Assembly: GCA_002328495.1 (NCBI GenBank)
Contig: DCUJ01000013.1
Coordinates: forward strand, 204,392 to 268,391
Origin: Sulfurospirillum sp. UBA2217
GTDB taxonomy: Bacteria; Campylobacterota; Campylobacteria; Campylobacterales; Sulfurospirillaceae
DNA length: 64,000 nt
Direction: 5' to 3'
Shown here: in pieces, positions 52,660 through 62,199 of the stretch
Layout: every line of letters begins with the position of its first letter
How positions within the stretch are numbered: position 1 is the first letter of the stretch
Translations under genes and position numbers: made by a program
The notes under the pieces: model-generated
Told to the model about the DNA's origin: nothing
Databases searched by the model: none
Seen by the model: the letters and a program-made list of their open reading frames with translations, nothing else

Positions 52660-52697
52660 CGGGTAAGCCCAAAAGCTTACCCGCTTTTTACATGTAA
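52660..52697 (-). terminator. Hairpin between aapJ and aapQ, with TTACATGTAA
   Basis: CGGGTAAGC (52660-52668 region) and GCTTACCCG (52675-52683) form a 9-base stem with a 6-base loop, followed on the minus strand by TATTTTAG. It may stabilise the binding-protein mRNA or partly terminate transcription, so that more AapJ than permease is made. A TTACATGTAA lies at 52688-52697. Confidence 0.6.
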
Positions 52698-52705
52698 CGC
52701 AACGA

Positions 52706-53734
52706 TTATCTAAATGGAGGAGCGTATTGGATACCACCTTTGTTCCAAAGCGCATTATATCCACGTGCGATTTTTAAAGGAGATCCTACGCCGACAGTCG
52801 CTTCAAACGACTCACCGTAGTTACCGACTTGTTTAAGAACAGGAACCATAAAGTCTTTTTTAAGACCCAGTTGCTCACCCAACTGTCCCTCAACACCTAA
52901 AAGGCGTTTGATGTCTGGATTGTCTGTTTTAAGCATCGCATCCACATTGGCTGTGGTAACCCCTGCCTCTTCTGCATTAAGCATACCATAAAGTGTCCAT
53001 TTTACGATATCAAACCATTTGTCATCACCTTGACGAACCACAGGTCCTAAAGGCTCTTTAGAGATAACTTCAGGTAAAACGATAGATTCATCAGGTTTTG
53101 CAAGTTTGATTCTCAAACCGTAAAGTTGTGACTGGTCTGACGTTAAAACATCACAACGACCTGTTTCATAACCTTTTAAAACTTGGTCATTGGTATCGTA
53201 AGAGACCAATTTATATTTCATTTTATTGCTTCTAAAGTAGTCTGCGACATTTAACTCTGTGGTGGTTCCTGTTTGAAGACAAATAGAAGCACCATCTAGC
53301 TCTTTTGCACTCTTAACGCCTAATTTTTTGTTAACCATAAAACCTTGACCATCGTAGTAGTTAACCCCTGCGAAGTTAAGTCCAAGCGATGCATCACGGG
53401 TAAATGTCCATGTTGTGTTGCGTGAGAGCATATCAATTTCGCCTGATTGCAACGCGGTTAAACGCTCTTTTGCGTTGAGGGCAACATATTTTACTTTTTT
53501 GGCATCACCAAAAACAGCCGCAGCAACAGCACGACATAAATCAACATCGATACCTTTGTAAACACCATCACTCCCTACCTCTGAAAAGCCTGGTAGTCCA
53601 CCATCAACACCACACTTTACAAAGCCATTTTTCTGGACGTCTGAAAGTGTGTCTGCGCTTAGGGTTGTTGAGCCAAAGCTCAAAACAGCAACGGTTGCTA
53701 AAGACATTTTAACGATTGTAGAACGTAACATCAT
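52706..53734 (-). CDS. aapJ: Amino-acid ABC transporter substrate-binding protein (AapJ-like)
   Basis: 342-residue periplasmic binding protein with a signal peptide (MSLATVAVLSFGSTTLSADT). The motif DVQKNGFVKCGVDGGLPGFS starts the mature fold. DVDLCRAVAAAVFGD and LQSGEIDMLSRNTTWTFTRD are typical of AapJ. The family binds polar or general L-amino acids; the exact ligand is not seen in the sequence. It is the first gene of aapJQMP, with AAGGAAG upstream. Confidence 0.92.
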   Translation of the reverse strand: MMLRSTIVKMSLATVAVLSFGSTTLSADTLSDVQKNGFVKCGVDGGLPGFSEVGSDGVYKGIDVDLCRAVAAAVFGDAKKVKYVALNAKERLTALQSGEIDMLSRNTTWTFTRDASLGLNFAGVNYYDGQGFMVNKKLGVKSAKELDGASICLQTGTTTELNVADYFRSNKMKYKLVSYDTNDQVLKGYETGRCDVLTSDQSQLYGLRIKLAKPDESIVLPEVISKEPLGPVVRQGDDKWFDIVKWTLYGMLNAEEAGVTTANVDAMLKTDNPDIKRLLGVEGQLGEQLGLKKDFMVPVLKQVGNYGESFEATVGVGSPLKIARGYNALWNKGGIQYAPPFR

Positions 53735-53824
53735 ACATCTTCCTTTCTAAGTTGATATGGCGATAATTCTATCATTAAATTTTCTTTTTTTAGAAAAAAA
53801 ATGGTTAGAAAATAGGCATTTATG

Positions 53825-54739
53825 TTACTTTTGTGTTTCTTTGGGTAAAAATCGCTCTTTTTTCCACGCACGATATGCATCGGCACTAAAAATAAAAAGT
53901 GCTAACCAAATCATCATGAAAGTGATGAGTTTTTCTCTGCCGAAAGGCTCATCGTAAACAAATATTGCCAATGAAAATGCAATCGTAGGACCAATATATT
54001 GGAAAAAACCTATATGAATCAGTGAAATTTTGGTGGCTGCGGAGTTAAACCATAATAAAGGTACCACCGTAATAACGCCTGCAAGTAAAAGCAAATACGA
54101 AATGGAATCCAATGGTAAGGTAAACGCATTGGTGTGTGTTAAAACCAAATAGGCAAAATAGAACAGAGCCAAAGGAAAGAGTATAAGCGTTTCAATGTAA
54201 AGACCTGTCACAGAGGGAATATTCACTTTTTTACGCACTAAGCCGTAAAATGCAAAGCTAAAGGCAAGGATTAAAGAAACAATCGGGAGTGAGCCTATTG
54301 TGATGACTTGATAGACAATCGCCAATAACGCCAATGCAATGGCAATCATTTGCGCGTAATTAGGTCGCTCTTTAAAAAAAATCACTCCCAATGCAAAATT
54401 AACCAAAGGGTTGATGTAATAGCCTAGACTGGCTTCTGTTAACATAGTGTTGCTGACGGCCCAAATAAACACAAGCCAATTTGTTGAGACCAATAAGGAA
54501 GAGAGAATCAAATATTTGATTTTATGGATATCTTTGGTTAAAACCCTTAATGCACCAAACTGACGACTCATGAGAATCACACCAAACAATAAAACAACTG
54601 ACCAAATGATGCGGTGGGCTAATACTTCTCCTGGAGATACAGAACTTAGAGCTTTAAAATAGATGGGAACCAATCCCCAAAAACTAAACGCAAGGATAGC
54701 GTAGATAAACCCTTGTGCTTGTTGTGATAAATTTTTCAA
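53825..54739 (-). CDS. rarD: RarD-like EamA-family transporter
   Basis: 304-residue membrane protein with ten predicted helices in two EamA repeats. The start FIYAILAFSFWGLVPIYFKA and EVLAHRIIWSVVLL are the RarD pattern. The family exports or imports small metabolites; the substrate is not known. It lies between aapJ and the divergent DAHP synthase gene. Confidence 0.9.
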   Translation of the reverse strand: MKNLSQQAQGFIYAILAFSFWGLVPIYFKALSSVSPGEVLAHRIIWSVVLLFGVILMSRQFGALRVLTKDIHKIKYLILSSLLVSTNWLVFIWAVSNTMLTEASLGYYINPLVNFALGVIFFKERPNYAQMIAIALALLAIVYQVITIGSLPIVSLILAFSFAFYGLVRKKVNIPSVTGLYIETLILFPLALFYFAYLVLTHTNAFTLPLDSISYLLLLAGVITVVPLLWFNSAATKISLIHIGFFQYIGPTIAFSLAIFVYDEPFGREKLITFMMIWLALFIFSADAYRAWKKERFLPKETQK

Positions 54740-54816
54740 TAGATTCCCACTTTTTTAGGACATTGTAATGAGAAATATGTTAAAACCCTCTTATTATTAC
54801 TTAACAAAGGGTTATT

Positions 54817-56181
54817 ATGAGTTCTTGGACGCGTTCATCATGGAGAGAAAAAAAGATTCGGCAACAGCCAACCTACACCAATCAAGAGAGTTTAAAAAAC
54901 GTTGAAGAGGAACTGAAAAAATATCCTCCACTAGTGTTTGCGGGTGAAGTGCGTCTTTTAAAAAATGCCTTAGCCGATGTCGTCAATGGCAAAGCCTTTT
55001 TACTTCAAGGAGGCGATTGTGCGGAGAGTTTTAGCGAATTTAATGCGGTCAATATCCGTGACATGTTTAAAGTCATGCTTCAAATGGCCGTGGTCTTAAC
55101 CTTCGCAGGAGGCTGTCCTATCGTCAAAGTCGGACGTCTTGCAGGACAATTTGCGAAACCTCGCTCCTCCGATTTAGAAGAGTTTAATGGTGTCAAATTG
55201 CCAAGCTACAGAGGCGACATCATCAACGACATTGAATTCACCGAAGATGCGCGTGTACCCAATCCCAAACGAATGCTCAAAGCCTACAACCAATCCGCAG
55301 CGACCATGAACTTACTTCGTGCCTTCTCACGTGGTGGTTTGGCGGATTTGCATCAGGTGCACAAATGGACCTTAGGCTTTGTGTCTGAGAGCCCTTTGGG
55401 TGAGCGCTACCAGCATTTATGTAATCGTATCTCTGAAACGTTAGCCTTTATGGAAGCCTGTGGCATCACGTCGGCTAACACACCAAGCATTAATGAAACC
55501 GTTTTGTACACCTCCCATGAAGCCTTATTGCTCAACTACGAAGAAGCTTTGACCCGCCAAGACAGTTTAACGGGTGATTGGTACGATTGTTCCGCGCATA
55601 TGCTCTGGATTGGAGACAGAACCCGTGAAGTCGATGAAGCGCACGTTGAGTTTTTAAGTGGGGTAAAAAACCCTATCGGCATCAAAGCAGGACCTACGAT
55701 GAGTGCTGAGGGTCTCATGAGCCTTATCAACAAGCTCAACCCAGAAAATGAAGCAGGACGTTTAAATATCATCGTGAGAATGGGTGCTGATAAAATTGAG
55801 AGTGAATTTCCCAAGTTAGTACGTGCCGTGAAAGCTGCTGGGGCTAATGTGCTTTGGAGTATCGACCCGATGCACGGCAACACCATCAAAACCTCCAATA
55901 ACTACAAAACACGCTCATTTGATGAAGTGCTTCGTGAAGTCAAAGGCTTTTTCAAAGTCCATGAAGAAGAGGGCACCTACCCAGGGGGCGTTCACCTTGA
56001 AATGACTGGACAAGATGTTACAGAGTGTATCGGTGGCGCACAAGACATCACCGAAGAGCGATTGGCTCATCGTTATGAAACCCAGTGTGACCCACGCCTC
56101 AATGCCAACCAAGCCTTAGAGCTTGCATTTCTCATCGCAGACTCCCTCAAAGCAGCACGTCAACGACGTTTTAGTGCTTAG
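54817..56181 (+). CDS. aroF: Class II DAHP synthase
   Basis: 3-deoxy-7-phosphoheptulonate synthase, first step of the shikimate pathway, of the plant-like class II type. Motifs are LLQGGDCAESF, GRLAGQFAKPRS, GIKAGPTM, WSIDPMHGNTI and GGVHLEMTGQDVTECIGG. Length 454 is typical of the class. Class II DAHP synthases replace the E. coli AroFGH type in Campylobacterota. GGGTTATT lies before ATG 54817. Confidence 0.95.
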   Translation: MSSWTRSSWREKKIRQQPTYTNQESLKNVEEELKKYPPLVFAGEVRLLKNALADVVNGKAFLLQGGDCAESFSEFNAVNIRDMFKVMLQMAVVLTFAGGCPIVKVGRLAGQFAKPRSSDLEEFNGVKLPSYRGDIINDIEFTEDARVPNPKRMLKAYNQSAATMNLLRAFSRGGLADLHQVHKWTLGFVSESPLGERYQHLCNRISETLAFMEACGITSANTPSINETVLYTSHEALLLNYEEALTRQDSLTGDWYDCSAHMLWIGDRTREVDEAHVEFLSGVKNPIGIKAGPTMSAEGLMSLINKLNPENEAGRLNIIVRMGADKIESEFPKLVRAVKAAGANVLWSIDPMHGNTIKTSNNYKTRSFDEVLREVKGFFKVHEEEGTYPGGVHLEMTGQDVTECIGGAQDITEERLAHRYETQCDPRLNANQALELAFLIADSLKAARQRRFSA

Positions 56182-56192
56182 ATAGCCTTGCC

Positions 56193-56223
56193 TTACATGT
56201 AAAGATTTTTTCTTTACATGTAA
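56193..56223. terminator. Paired TTACATGTAA palindromes after DAHP synthase
   Basis: TTACATGTAA at 56193-56202 and 56214-56223. With their flanks (CTTACATGTAAAGA and TCTTTACATGTAAG) they form a 14-base inverted repeat with a short T-rich loop. It lies 12 bases after the stop codon and could end transcription; the remaining 56224-56344 is AT-rich with no gene. Confidence 0.6.
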
Positions 56224-56344
56224 GCTTACTTAACCTTTTTTTCACTCTAAAAATTTTTTAAGTGAAATGTGGTAATCCCCAGAATCACTATGGTTTAACA
56301 AAAAAAAGACACTTTAAAGATACTTTTGTGTTAGAATAATTTTT

Positions 56345-57064
56345 ATGAACACACAAACACTAATAAAATTACATAAAAAATGTTATTGGAATCCTCTAAC
56401 GCATACGGTAATACAAGATAATTGTAATTTAGTACTCACCTCTAGCATGACTAAATTACTAGCTATATTGATTGATCACCATGATAAACCCGTTAGTAGC
56501 GTAGATATCTTTTTTCATATCTGGGATGATTACGATAAAGAGTTTAATCCTAAAAATATTCGTAACCTTATTAGTGCTCTTCGCAAAAGAATTCCTTCTT
56601 TAATGATTAATAACTATTATGGGGGACGATATGTTCTTAAAAAATATCGTGATAATATCCCTGATATCACCGATTATGTCCTTGAAATTCTCGATCAAGC
56701 TAAAAATGGCATTACGATTTCAGATCCTAATTTACCAGACAATCCTATCATCTTTGTCAATGAAGCGTTTACGGAACTCTTTGGCTATACCTCTGAAGAG
56801 GCTCTTGGTCGTAATTGTCGTTTTTTACATGGTGAAGATCGTGACCAACTCTCCCTCAAAGAGATTAAAAAAGCGCTCAAAGAAGAAAGAGACATTACAG
56901 CAACACTTCGCAACTACACTAAAAATGGTGAACTGATTTACAATGAACTCACGATTAGTCCTATTTTTGATAAAAAAACAGAAAAATTAAAATATTTTCT
57001 AGGTGTTCAAAAAAACATGACTGCCGTACAAAAGCTGATTCAACAAATCAAAAGGATGTTATAG
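56345..57064 (+). CDS. Winged-helix DNA-binding protein with LOV blue-light domain
   Basis: A 239-residue protein. Residues about 25-102 form an OmpR-type winged helix (MTKLLAILIDHHDKPVSS, KNIRNLISALRKRI, YYGGRYVLKK), placed at the N-terminus and without a receiver domain. Residues 110-228 are a LOV-type PAS domain: GRNCRFLHGED contains the photoactive Cys158, and N190, N200 and Q222 (LRNYTKNG, YNELTISP, GVQKNMT) match the flavin contacts of LOV domains. I infer a blue-light or redox-responsive transcription factor that binds FMN. It lies 3 bases before the CheB-CheR-kinase gene, which suggests a shared operon. Confidence 0.85.
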   Translation: MNTQTLIKLHKKCYWNPLTHTVIQDNCNLVLTSSMTKLLAILIDHHDKPVSSVDIFFHIWDDYDKEFNPKNIRNLISALRKRIPSLMINNYYGGRYVLKKYRDNIPDITDYVLEILDQAKNGITISDPNLPDNPIIFVNEAFTELFGYTSEEALGRNCRFLHGEDRDQLSLKEIKKALKEERDITATLRNYTKNGELIYNELTISPIFDKKTEKLKYFLGVQKNMTAVQKLIQQIKRML

Positions 57065-57067
57065 GCA

Positions 57068-60000
57068 ATGGCGAAAAAAAAGGTAATTAATGACTATGCA
57101 CATTTAACGATCGTGGGTTTGGGTGCGAGTGCTGGAGGATTTGAGGCACTTCAAAAATTTATTCAAAATATCGAACCCTCAAGTCGAATTGCTTATGTTA
57201 TTGTTCAGCATCTCGACCCCAAACAACCAACGCTTCTAGGGACCCTTTTAGAGCGCTTTTCAAAAATTCCTATTATCGCCGTGAGCGATGATCTTGAGCC
57301 TTTGGCAAATCATATTTATTATTGTCCTCCCAACTCGGATATTGTGATTGAAGAGGGTCGTTTTAAACTCGTTGCTCCCTCTCTTAAGCCTTATCCCAAA
57401 CCCTCTGTCAATCGGTTTTTAAAATCCTTAGCCCTTGAAAAAAAAGAAAAAGCGATTGGGATAATTCTGAGTGGTACGGGAAGTGATGGGGCTGAGGGCA
57501 TTGTTGCCATCAAACAAGGGGGTGGAATTGCGCTAGCAGAAAATGAAGATGCCAAATACTTTTCAATGCCAAAAGCAGCTATCGATACCCATGCCGTTGA
57601 TGCAGTACTTCCCTCTGAGTTGTTAGCACAAGGGATTCCTCATGCGATTGATGATCCCAAATATTTTGATCGCCACTTTGACCTTTTAGATAACATCGAT
57701 AAAGTGCTTCGTCTGCTTAATCAAAAAAGTGAAGTCGATTTTAGTGACTACAAAGAAAATACGATCCACCGTCGTTTAGAACGACGCATTATCGATACAA
57801 AATCGGAAAGTGTGAGCGATTACATCGATTTGTTGCAACGCTCTCATGCTGAAATTATGAACCTCAAAAAAGAGCTTTTGATTATCGTCACCTCGTTGTT
57901 TCGTGATAAGGAGGCATTTCGGGCATTATCTAAAGAACTTGAGCCTCTTTTAAAGAATAAACTGGATAATCACTTCCGTATCTGGGTTGCTGCTTGTGCT
58001 ACAGGGGATGAAGCATACTCGTTGGCGATTGTTATGAGTGAACTGTTACAGAAAATGGAAATCACCAAAAAAGTCACTATTTTTGCGACCGATGTGAGTG
58101 AAGAAGCCATCGATGAGGCACGCAGTCGAAGTTTTGCAGAAGAAGAGATCAGTGAGGTTGACCCTAAGATTCTTGAAACCTATTTTGTTGAAAAAAATCA
58201 CAGGTTTACCCCGATCAAAGCCATACGGGATATGATTGTATTTTCAAAGCACGATGTGATTAAAGATCCGCCATTTCTCAATCTTGATTTGGTGAGTTGC
58301 CGCAATCTTTTGATCTATTTTAATGCTGACTTGCAACAAAGAGTCCTCAGCATTTTTTCGTATGCCCTGCGCTATCAGGGGTTGATGTTTTTAGGACTCT
58401 CTGAGACCATCGGAAATCTTACTTCCATCTTTGCGATTATCGATAACAAATATAAGATATACCGTAAATCAAACGATATGGGTAACATTGACATCGAAGC
58501 GCTGGCGTATTTTCAAAAAAAAGATTTTCAGCGCGGTTCTCGAAAATTACGAGATGAAGTCAATGCCCTCGATATTAACGGTTCTATCAATAATGCTGTA
58601 GCAGGATTTTTTGCTCAAAATGGTCTTGTTGTTGATGCGGGTGGAGGTATATTATTTTTCAAAGGAGAAAATAAATACATCTCTCATCCCAGCGGTTTAG
58701 CGACCAATGATGTGTATAAACAAGTTTCCGATTTTCTCAGACTTGATTTACGGGCAACGCTTAACGAAGCGGTCAAAAACGAACATGTGACGGTCTCAAA
58801 AAAAATCCGCCTTTTGCCTCTCACGGATGATCGCGTCTATGTTACCATCAGCGTTTTTCCCCTTCCTAAAAACAAACTTGCGGAAAATAGCTATTTTATT
58901 ATTTTCGATGAAATCAATGAAACTGATCGATCGGTCCTGCTTTCACATCAAATGCAAATACACGACATTAACGATGTTAACATTCTTGAAAATGAATTAT
59001 CCGCCCTCAAAGAGCGTTTGCAAATTACCATCGAAGAGCTTGAAACGTCCAATGAGGAACTTCAATCCACCAACGAAGAACTCCAAAGTACTAACGAAGA
59101 GCTTCAATCCACCAATGAAGAGCTTGAAACGTCCAACGAGGAGCTTCAAAGTACCAATGAAGAGCTTCATACCGTCAATGATGAGCTTGAACATAAAAAC
59201 AAAGAGTTAGCATTTGTCAATGAAGCACTTAACAAAGTGGTCGAAGTCATCAATACCGATGTCTTGATTTTGGACAAAAACCTCGACCTTTTCCTTCACA
59301 CCAAAGGGATGGAGCGTTTCTTTAAAATCAACTATACGCATAAAATCAATCTCAGTGAAATTATTATCAATGCGTTGGTTTCCATTCCTGATTTGTTTGA
59401 GAATGTCAAAAATGTGGTACAGCATAAAACGGAAGTAGAATACGATTTGATCATCGACAATCGCATCTATTGGTTTCAAATCAAGTCAATTAATTTCTCC
59501 AGTGATGATTTTGGTGTCATTATCGGCTTTACCGATAAAACGGACATTATCCGTAACCAAGAGCTGATGTTTCAGCAATCCAAACTGGCTAGTATGGGGG
59601 AAATGATCGGCAATATCGCTCATCAGTGGAGACAACCGCTGAACTCTCTTGCCCTCAATCTCTTTGCCATCGAGAAAAAAGTACATACCGATGCGGTCAA
59701 TAAAGAGCTCTTTCATACTTTTGTAGAAGAATCTCAAAAAACCATTCAGCATATGTCCACAACGATTGATGATTTTCGAGATTTTTTCAATCCCAATAAA
59801 GCCAAAAAGCTCTTCAAACTCTCATTTGTCATCGACAAAACAATCTCATTTGTTCAAGACTCTTTTAAAAATCATGGAATCACTATCTACTACGATGATA
59901 AGAGTGATCTTGAAATTTTTGGGTATGAGAATGAGTTTGCTCAAGTGCTTATTAATATTTTCAATAACTCAAAAGATGCCATCTTGAAAAAGAAAAGGGA

Positions 60001-60271
60001 GGATGGGTTTATCCGTGTTGCAGTAACACACGATGGCAAAAATAGTGCGCTTATCACCATTATGGATAACGGCGGTGGTGCATCTGATGAGATTATTAAC
60101 CGTTCTTTTGAGCCTTACTTCACTACAAAAGAAAAAAAAGATGGAACGGGTATCGGTCTTTATATGTCTAAAATGATTATTGAAAACAGTATGGGTGGTT
60201 CAATCAAAATGGAAGCAATCCATCATGGCATGAAAACAGAAATTTCACTACAGGTAAGCCCTAATGATTAA
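57068..60271 (+). CDS. CheB-CheR-coiled coil-PAS-histidine kinase fusion
   Basis: A 1067-residue cytoplasmic fusion. CheB-like methylesterase (residues about 12-195): GASAGG with Ser21, QHL with His48, SGTGSDG with Asp140. CheR-like methyltransferase (about 205-475): WVAACATGDEAYS and NLLIYFN. A coiled coil at about 640-720 repeats EELQSTN, then a PAS-like domain (about 720-830), and a HisKA/HATPase kinase with H852 (IAHQWRQP), NNSKDA and GTGIGLYMS. There is no receiver on CheB. It overlaps the REC-GGDEF gene by 8 bases, so the kinase probably phosphorylates that protein. Confidence 0.9.
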   Translation: MAKKKVINDYAHLTIVGLGASAGGFEALQKFIQNIEPSSRIAYVIVQHLDPKQPTLLGTLLERFSKIPIIAVSDDLEPLANHIYYCPPNSDIVIEEGRFKLVAPSLKPYPKPSVNRFLKSLALEKKEKAIGIILSGTGSDGAEGIVAIKQGGGIALAENEDAKYFSMPKAAIDTHAVDAVLPSELLAQGIPHAIDDPKYFDRHFDLLDNIDKVLRLLNQKSEVDFSDYKENTIHRRLERRIIDTKSESVSDYIDLLQRSHAEIMNLKKELLIIVTSLFRDKEAFRALSKELEPLLKNKLDNHFRIWVAACATGDEAYSLAIVMSELLQKMEITKKVTIFATDVSEEAIDEARSRSFAEEEISEVDPKILETYFVEKNHRFTPIKAIRDMIVFSKHDVIKDPPFLNLDLVSCRNLLIYFNADLQQRVLSIFSYALRYQGLMFLGLSETIGNLTSIFAIIDNKYKIYRKSNDMGNIDIEALAYFQKKDFQRGSRKLRDEVNALDINGSINNAVAGFFAQNGLVVDAGGGILFFKGENKYISHPSGLATNDVYKQVSDFLRLDLRATLNEAVKNEHVTVSKKIRLLPLTDDRVYVTISVFPLPKNKLAENSYFIIFDEINETDRSVLLSHQMQIHDINDVNILENELSALKERLQITIEELETSNEELQSTNEELQSTNEELQSTNEELETSNEELQSTNEELHTVNDELEHKNKELAFVNEALNKVVEVINTDVLILDKNLDLFLHTKGMERFFKINYTHKINLSEIIINALVSIPDLFENVKNVVQHKTEVEYDLIIDNRIYWFQIKSINFSSDDFGVIIGFTDKTDIIRNQELMFQQSKLASMGEMIGNIAHQWRQPLNSLALNLFAIEKKVHTDAVNKELFHTFVEESQKTIQHMSTTIDDFRDFFNPNKAKKLFKLSFVIDKTISFVQDSFKNHGITIYYDDKSDLEIFGYENEFAQVLINIFNNSKDAILKKKREDGFIRVAVTHDGKNSALITIMDNGGGASDEIINRSFEPYFTTKEKKDGTGIGLYMSKMIIENSMGGSIKMEAIHHGMKTEISLQVSPND
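59018..59212 (+). repeat. 21-base tandem repeats coding for EELQSTN heptads
   Basis: Within the CheB-CheR-kinase gene the DNA repeats in 21-base units that encode ELQSTNE or ELETSNE heptads, about eight in a row. They form a coiled coil linking the CheR and PAS parts. Units differ by several bases, so this is a protein repeat rather than a recent slip expansion. Confidence 0.8.
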
Positions 60272-61568
60272 ATCACTCATTCTTTTATACGTTGAAGATG
60301 ATGCATCAACCGTGCGTTCTTTCATAAATGCGTTTGGGGATTATTTTAAAGAGGTTATCATCGCGCGAACGGCCGAAGAGGGATTGGAACTTTTTGAAAA
60401 ACACTCGCCCCATATTATGATTACCGATTTACAACTTCCTAAAATGAGCGGTTTGGAGATGATTGAACGCATTCGTCAAACGCATCCCTCTTTTCCTATC
60501 ATTGTTAACTCTGCTTTTAGCGACACCCATCTTTTGTTGCGAAGTATTGCCTTACATGTAGACAATTATATTTTAAAACCAACCGATCCTTATCGGCTAT
60601 TGCATGTCTTAGAAAAAGTGGCTCGAATTATCACGCTGGAGAAAAAGCTCCATACAACACGTGAGATGATGCAGACGATGATCGATGGAATTCCTGATTC
60701 GATTATTTATATTGAGCCTGATTATACGATTTCGATGATGAATGAAGCTGCAAAAGAGAAAATAGAAGACTCATGTTTTGCGAACAAATGCTTTAATCTA
60801 TCACAAAAAACCGTTCCTGCTTGTTCAGAAGATGGCTCTGCTTGCCCTATGGAAAGTGTCAGAAAAACCAAACAGCCTGTTACCCTTCGCCATATTCGTA
60901 AAGACAAAAAGGGAAATAAACAACATGTTGAAGTCCACATGCGCCCTGTTTTAGATGCCCAAGGTGAAATCATTGCTTATTTGGAAATTGTACATGATGT
61001 TACCGAGTATCTGACGATTCAAGATCGTCTTATAGAAGAAACCGAAAAACTTTCCCATATTTCCATGCACGATGCGTTAACCCATTTACCCAATAGGCGT
61101 CTTTTGATGGATAGAATTGAGCAAGCCATTCAGCGCAAAAGCCGTTCAAAAGAGATGTTTGGTCTGTTTTTTATTGATTTGGATCATTTTAAAGATGTGA
61201 ACGATTCTCTTGGGCATTCGGGTGGCGACACATTACTGATAGATGTGGCAAAAAGGATGCAAAACGTTATCCGCAAAGGAGATACCCTTTCTCGTTTGGG
61301 CGGAGATGAATTTGTTTTAATCATCGAAAATGGTACGGAGAGTACCTATTTTTCTCAAATTGCAAACAAGATTCAAGAGCTTTTTGAAGAGCCTTTTATC
61401 ATTAATGAGCAAAAGATTATGAGTACATGTAGTATTGGTATTAGTCTATTTCCTCAAAACGGTGAAGATGCGGAACTTCTCCTTCGTAATGCCGATGCCG
61501 CGATGTATGCCGCGAAAAGTGGCGGACGAAACCAGTTTCAATTTTTTAGTTTTGGGATGATGCAATAA
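60264..61568 (+). CDS. Response regulator with PAS and GGDEF domains
   Basis: A 434-residue protein. The receiver (about residues 5-120) has the phosphoacceptor Asp55 (ITDLQLPK) and a conserved KP (LKPTDPYRL). A PAS domain follows (about 130-260) with a Cys pattern (CFANKCFNL, PACSEDGSACPM), then GGDEF (about 275-430) with active site RLGGDEF. It should make c-di-GMP when phosphorylated, most likely by the overlapping upstream kinase. It is the last gene of the LOV cluster. Confidence 0.92.
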   Translation: MIKSLILLYVEDDASTVRSFINAFGDYFKEVIIARTAEEGLELFEKHSPHIMITDLQLPKMSGLEMIERIRQTHPSFPIIVNSAFSDTHLLLRSIALHVDNYILKPTDPYRLLHVLEKVARIITLEKKLHTTREMMQTMIDGIPDSIIYIEPDYTISMMNEAAKEKIEDSCFANKCFNLSQKTVPACSEDGSACPMESVRKTKQPVTLRHIRKDKKGNKQHVEVHMRPVLDAQGEIIAYLEIVHDVTEYLTIQDRLIEETEKLSHISMHDALTHLPNRRLLMDRIEQAIQRKSRSKEMFGLFFIDLDHFKDVNDSLGHSGGDTLLIDVAKRMQNVIRKGDTLSRLGGDEFVLIIENGTESTYFSQIANKIQELFEEPFIINEQKIMSTCSIGISLFPQNGEDAELLLRNADAAMYAAKSGGRNQFQFFSFGMMQ

Positions 61569-61580
61569 ACAATTTTATAC

Positions 61581-62192
61581 TCATTCATTGCCATTACTTC
61601 CCTTTTTCTTCTGTAGCACAATGTAAATAACGACCGCAAAGGCTATGAATCCTAAAACCACAACGGTAACGGTATGTAAATTCTCTTTTAAAAGTGCTTC
61701 ATTTTGCCCAAAATAATACCCAAGTAGGGCTAAAATACTCACCCAAATGCCCGCACCCAAAGCTGTATAGAGTGAAAAAAGTCCAAGATTCATACGTGCT
61801 AGACCTGCGGGGAGTGAAACGTATTGACGTACCACTGGGATTAGGCGACCGCTGAGTGTCGAAAAAGGACCGTGTTTTTTAAAAAATAGTTCTACTTTAT
61901 CCAAGGTTTCTGGTGTGAAAAAAATATAGTGTCCGTACTTTAAAAGCAGTTTTCGTCCCAATTTGACAGCTAAATAGTAATTAAACAGTGCGCCCGCCAA
62001 ACTTCCTGCGATTCCCATTAAAATAGCTATCCATAGATTCATCTCACCTTTAAAAGCCAAATAACCAGCAGGTATCATGACAACTTCAGAGGGAAATGGA
62101 AAAAAACTACTCTCTAAAAACATCATAACAAAAATACCAACATAGCCTAAAGCCCCAACCGTTTGAACAATCCAATCAATCATTGCAACCAT
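61581..62192 (-). CDS. DedA-family membrane protein
   Basis: 203-residue membrane protein of the DedA/VTT family. FLESSFFPFPSEVVMIPAGY (about residues 25-44) and FSTLSGRLIPVVRQYVSLPA (about 113-132) are family motifs. DedA proteins are believed to flip lipids and keep membrane potential. It lies 7 bases after the ABC-ATPase gene on the same strand, and convergent to the GGDEF gene. Confidence 0.9.
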   Translation of the reverse strand: MVAMIDWIVQTVGALGYVGIFVMMFLESSFFPFPSEVVMIPAGYLAFKGEMNLWIAILMGIAGSLAGALFNYYLAVKLGRKLLLKYGHYIFFTPETLDKVELFFKKHGPFSTLSGRLIPVVRQYVSLPAGLARMNLGLFSLYTALGAGIWVSILALLGYYFGQNEALLKENLHTVTVVVLGFIAFAVVIYIVLQKKKGSNGNE

Positions 62193-62199
62193 TGTAGTC

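Noticed and set aside
59018..59212. CRISPR array or microsatellite
   Set aside because: The 21-base repeats lie in a long open frame and encode a heptad coiled coil; units lack spacers. No CRISPR array was seen elsewhere in the window.
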